Of a stretch of 8,248 bases of DNA, positions 6,842 through 8,248 are shown piece after piece. The DNA lies in assembly GCA_031275145.1 (NCBI GenBank), contig JAISPE010000294.1:1-8248 (forward strand). Reading direction: 5' to 3'. How positions within the stretch are numbered: position 1 is the first letter of the stretch; every line of letters starts with the position of its first letter. This DNA is from Prevotellaceae bacterium. GTDB taxonomy: Bacteria > Bacteroidota > Bacteroidia > Bacteroidales > UBA932. Below the pieces are notes generated by a model. It saw only the letters and a list, made by a program, of their open reading frames with translations, did not search any database and was not told the origin of the DNA. The position numbers and the translations under genes are program-made.

Positions 6842-7618
6842 TTAAAATTGCGAATATGGCAGCGGCGACAGTAAACGGTTTTTATTGTTTGTCGCAGTGT
6901 GGGCATATTCTTTCATATCTCTGATACGCAGCCAGTCGGGATGTTTGACAAATTCGCTCCAAACGGCATTGCGCGTCGGTTCGTCCTTATACCATGTGAG
7001 ATATATAATCGATGGCATGCGAATACCGGCCAGTACGTCGCCGTAACAGACCGAATTGATCCCGACTTTGTCGAAAACCGCAATTTCGTCGGCATTAAAC
7101 ATTTTTACTTTTCGCTGATTTGCTTCTTCGTTGGGACTTTTGTAGTGACGCAGTTCAAATAAAGTACGTTCCCTGTCAGGTATCCGCATCTTCGGAATTT
7201 TGTCGAAAGCCTCGCACAGTAAAGTCTCAAACTCCGAATACACGGGATTTGGCGCCGTCCGGTCGTAGAAGGACTGTGCCGCCTGTCTGAAAACTTCATC
7301 GGTCCATATCTCCCGCTTAACTCTGAGATAGCTTGCAATATCCGGGTATACAAGCAACAGATAACGTACAGAATCCGTTGCTTTGTACAGTTTAAATGCG
7401 CCGGCAGTGACACCCTGTCGATTGTAGGCCGGAATCAAAGTTTCTCTGAAAAAGTTGTCGAGAGGCTCTGCTCCGTTTTCATTGAGCGTATAAATACGCC
7501 ATTCGTAAATTTCTTTTACGGCTGTACTTCCTTCCGGCACACTGCCTCCACAGGCGCCGAATGATATAACCGCCGCTATAACAACTGTCAGGTTTAATCT
7601 TTTATACATATTAGCCAT
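6842..7618 (-). CDS. NIPSNAP-family probable lipoprotein
   Basis: This 258-residue protein matches the NIPSNAP family, two tandem ferredoxin-like alpha/beta repeats whose biochemical role in bacteria is not established. Residues 1-22 are a signal peptide, and SFGAC suggests lipidation at Cys23. Repeat one (about 36-130) begins IYEWRIYTL. Repeat two (about 150-255) has FELRHYKSPNEEANQRKV, a GINSVCYGDVLAG turn, MPSIIYLTWY and FVKHPDWLRIRD, the family's most recognisable stretch. The ATG at 7618 is chosen, but the in-frame ATG at 7609 (MYKR) would serve equally well. A Bacteroidota -7 box lies 49 nt upstream. It is the first gene of a two-gene operon with murF-alr, but a link to cell-wall synthesis is only an inference from position. 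Confidence 0.85.
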   Translation of the reverse strand: MANMYKRLNLTVVIAAVISFGACGGSVPEGSTAVKEIYEWRIYTLNENGAEPLDNFFRETLIPAYNRQGVTAGAFKLYKATDSVRYLLLVYPDIASYLRVKREIWTDEVFRQAAQSFYDRTAPNPVYSEFETLLCEAFDKIPKMRIPDRERTLFELRHYKSPNEEANQRKVKMFNADEIAVFDKVGINSVCYGDVLAGIRMPSIIYLTWYKDEPTRNAVWSEFVKHPDWLRIRDMKEYAHTATNNKNRLLSPLPYSQF

Positions 7619-7666
7619 TATCTTTTTTTATATAATGAAATTATTGAAAATTTTAAAAAATCAATG

Positions 7667-7674
7667 CAAAGATA
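7667..7674 (-). promoter_or_regulatory. Bacteroidota -7 box TATCTTTG for the NIPSNAP/murF-alr operon
   Basis: On the minus strand this reads TATCTTTG followed by CA, an exact TAnnTTTG match. The -33 position 19 nt upstream (TGGA, 7697-7694) is a poor match. Transcription would start about 40 nt before the NIPSNAP ATG. The large hairpins beginning at 7767 lie upstream of this promoter and outside its transcript. Confidence 0.6.
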
Positions 7675-7766
7675 CTACTTTCAATTTTAGTTTTCCATTT
7701 TTTTTGCGAATAGTATGTTTTTCACTTTTTAGGGATGAGAAATAAATAAGATAATAACGGTTAAAA

Positions 7767-7961
7767 AACCTCATTTTTTACCTAATTCAAAATAACAGAA
7801 CAACCTTAGTAGCAATGATAAAACACACACAAACCAACCTCATTACCACATTAAACCGAACCGGATGCCGTCGATTTAATGGGGTAATGAGGTCTGAGGT
7901 TTTATCACATTTCCAGGCTACTGAGGTTGTTTTGTTTGGAGAATTAGGTGTAAATGAGGTT
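7767..7961. repeat. Long hairpin A, ~195 nt, built from CCTCATT-like words
   Basis: Six arm segments pair in order. AACCTCATTT (7767-7776) pairs with AAATGAGGTT (7952-7961). ACCTAATTC (7780-7788) pairs with 7941-7949. AACAACCTTAGTAGC (7799-7813) pairs with 7917-7931, 15 pairs with one G-T. TGATAAAAC (7816-7824) pairs with 7899-7907. ACCTCATTACC (7837-7847) pairs with 7883-7893. ATTAAA (7850-7855) pairs with 7875-7880. The loop is 19 nt (7856-7874). That makes about 60 paired bases with only short internal loops, far beyond chance. Along the left arm the same word recurs with small changes: ACCTCAT, ACCTAAT, ACCTTAG, ACCTCAT. No credible coding sequence overlaps it. Confidence 0.85.
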
Positions 7962-7970
7962 GTTTGCGAA

Positions 7971-8024
7971 AAGCGTCATTGCGAATATTCGTTTAGTACC
8001 GCAACTGAAAGCGTGATGACGTTT
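7971..8024. repeat. Connector hairpin between the two large hairpins
   Basis: AAGCGTCATTGCG (7971-7983) pairs with CGTGATGACGTTT (8012-8024) over 13 positions, three of them G-T. The loop (7984-8011) is 28 nt. The left arm starts inside AAAAGCGTCATT (7969-7980), which recurs at the window edge (8237-8248). The right arm lies largely inside CTGAAAGCGTGATGACG (8005-8021), which recurs at 3936-3952. TTGCGAA occurs at 7964 and 7979, and CGAATATTCG (7982-7991) is a perfect palindrome. Confidence 0.65.
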
Positions 8025-8051
8025 ACCGGAAAAAGTCTGCGACCCTTATAA

Positions 8052-8203
8052 AACCCTTATTTCCAAAAAGCTCCCTTAGTAGCCGGGGATTATTTCACCG
8101 CCCCCCTTATTCCCTTATTCTGTTGCAGGATTGTAAAATAAGGGAATAAGGGCTGTATGATATTTGCCTGTGCTACTAAGGGGGCTTCCGGGAAATAAGG
8201 GTT
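8052..8203. repeat. Long hairpin B, ~152 nt, built from CCCTTATT words
   Basis: Three long arm segments pair. AACCCTTATTTCC (8052-8064) pairs perfectly with 8191-8203, 13 bp. AGCTCCCTTAGTAGC (8069-8083) pairs with 8172-8186, 15 pairs with one G-T. CCCTTATTCCCTTATT (8104-8119) pairs perfectly with 8137-8152, 16 bp. The loop is 17 nt (8120-8136). CCCTTA occurs five times in 8043-8117. The middle segment shares CCTTAGTAGC with hairpin A (7804-7813 and 8074-8083), at the same place in the design. No gene overlaps it. Confidence 0.85.
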
Positions 8204-8236
8204 GCCTTTGCAATGACTATTAATATGCCACTTACA

Positions 8237-8248
8237 AAAAGCGTCATT
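8237..8248 (+). repeat. Second copy of AAAAGCGTCATT at the window edge
   Basis: These twelve bases are identical to 7969-7980, with 268 nt between the starts of the copies. The first copy follows hairpin A and this one follows hairpin B, so it may open another unit of the same array beyond the window. Confidence 0.6.

Noticed and set aside
4449..6874. Several plus-strand ORFs of 60-141 residues opposite murF-alr
   Set aside because: They are antisense shadows of an intact, well-recognised 831-residue coding frame and show no domain features of their own.
7815..8051. 78-residue plus-strand ORF in the 3' region
   Set aside because: It runs through the loop and right arm of hairpin A and the whole connector hairpin, has no recognisable domain, and its codons are dictated by the inverted repeats. 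It looks like a chance ORF.
7767..8203. Retron msr-msd or integron attC sites
   Set aside because: Retron DNA does contain long hairpins, but no reverse transcriptase gene or retron motif is visible. No GTTRRRY/RYYYAAC-type attC ends bound the hairpins, and no integrase is present. A gene just beyond 8248 could change this.
7767..8248. CRISPR array
   Set aside because: Repeated words are short, unequal in spacing and arranged as mirrored arms, not as identical repeats with unique spacers. There are no cas genes.
1..8248. tRNA, rRNA or insertion-sequence genes
   Set aside because: No cloverleaf with conserved T-loop, rRNA signature, or transposase-like protein was seen on either strand.

Overview
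The window most likely comes from a member of the Bacteroidota, probably Bacteroidales. Three things point there: a fused MurF-alanine racemase, four intergenic matches to the Bacteroidota -7 box TAnnTTTG (each followed by C), and generally weak Shine-Dalgarno sequences. The genus cannot be resolved from this sequence alone.

Layout. Positions 1-323 are a divergent-looking intergenic region: a -7 box on each strand with a long imperfect inverted repeat (about 93-246) between them. On the plus strand follow a type I phosphodiesterase/alkaline-phosphatase-fold probable lipoprotein (324-1310), then a closely spaced set with its own promoter: a deoxyhypusine-synthase-like protein (1466-2443), a TatA/E translocase subunit (2474-2686) and a sigma-54-type response regulator lacking a DNA-binding domain (2736-3905). 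Positions 3906-4068 hold a compact multi-hairpin repeat, followed by a small unknown ORF (4069-4272). Convergent to it, on the minus strand, is an operon read from right to left: a NIPSNAP-family probable lipoprotein (7618-6842) and, 6 nt downstream, MurF-Alr (6835-4340), which makes D-alanine and attaches D-Ala-D-Ala to the peptidoglycan precursor.

The last 630 nt contain no credible gene. They hold the promoter of the minus-strand operon and then three consecutive hairpins: a ~195-nt one, a ~54-nt connector and a ~152-nt one. The two large hairpins share a ten-base core (CCTTAGTAGC), but each is built from a different short word repeated along its arms (CCTCATT versus CCCTTATT). The word AAAAGCGTCATT occurs just after the first large hairpin and again at the window edge, and a 17-base piece of the connector (CTGAAAGCGTGATGACG) recurs exactly at 3936-3952, more than 4 kb away. 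The 5' inverted repeat has the same design with a third word (TTTGACAxAATT). This word-built hairpin family is the least explained part of the window.

The protein-coding genes are ordinary at family level. The unusual points are the regulator's missing output domain and altered GAFTGA loop, and a deoxyhypusine-synthase fold protein that keeps the catalytic lysine but apparently not the conserved histidine.
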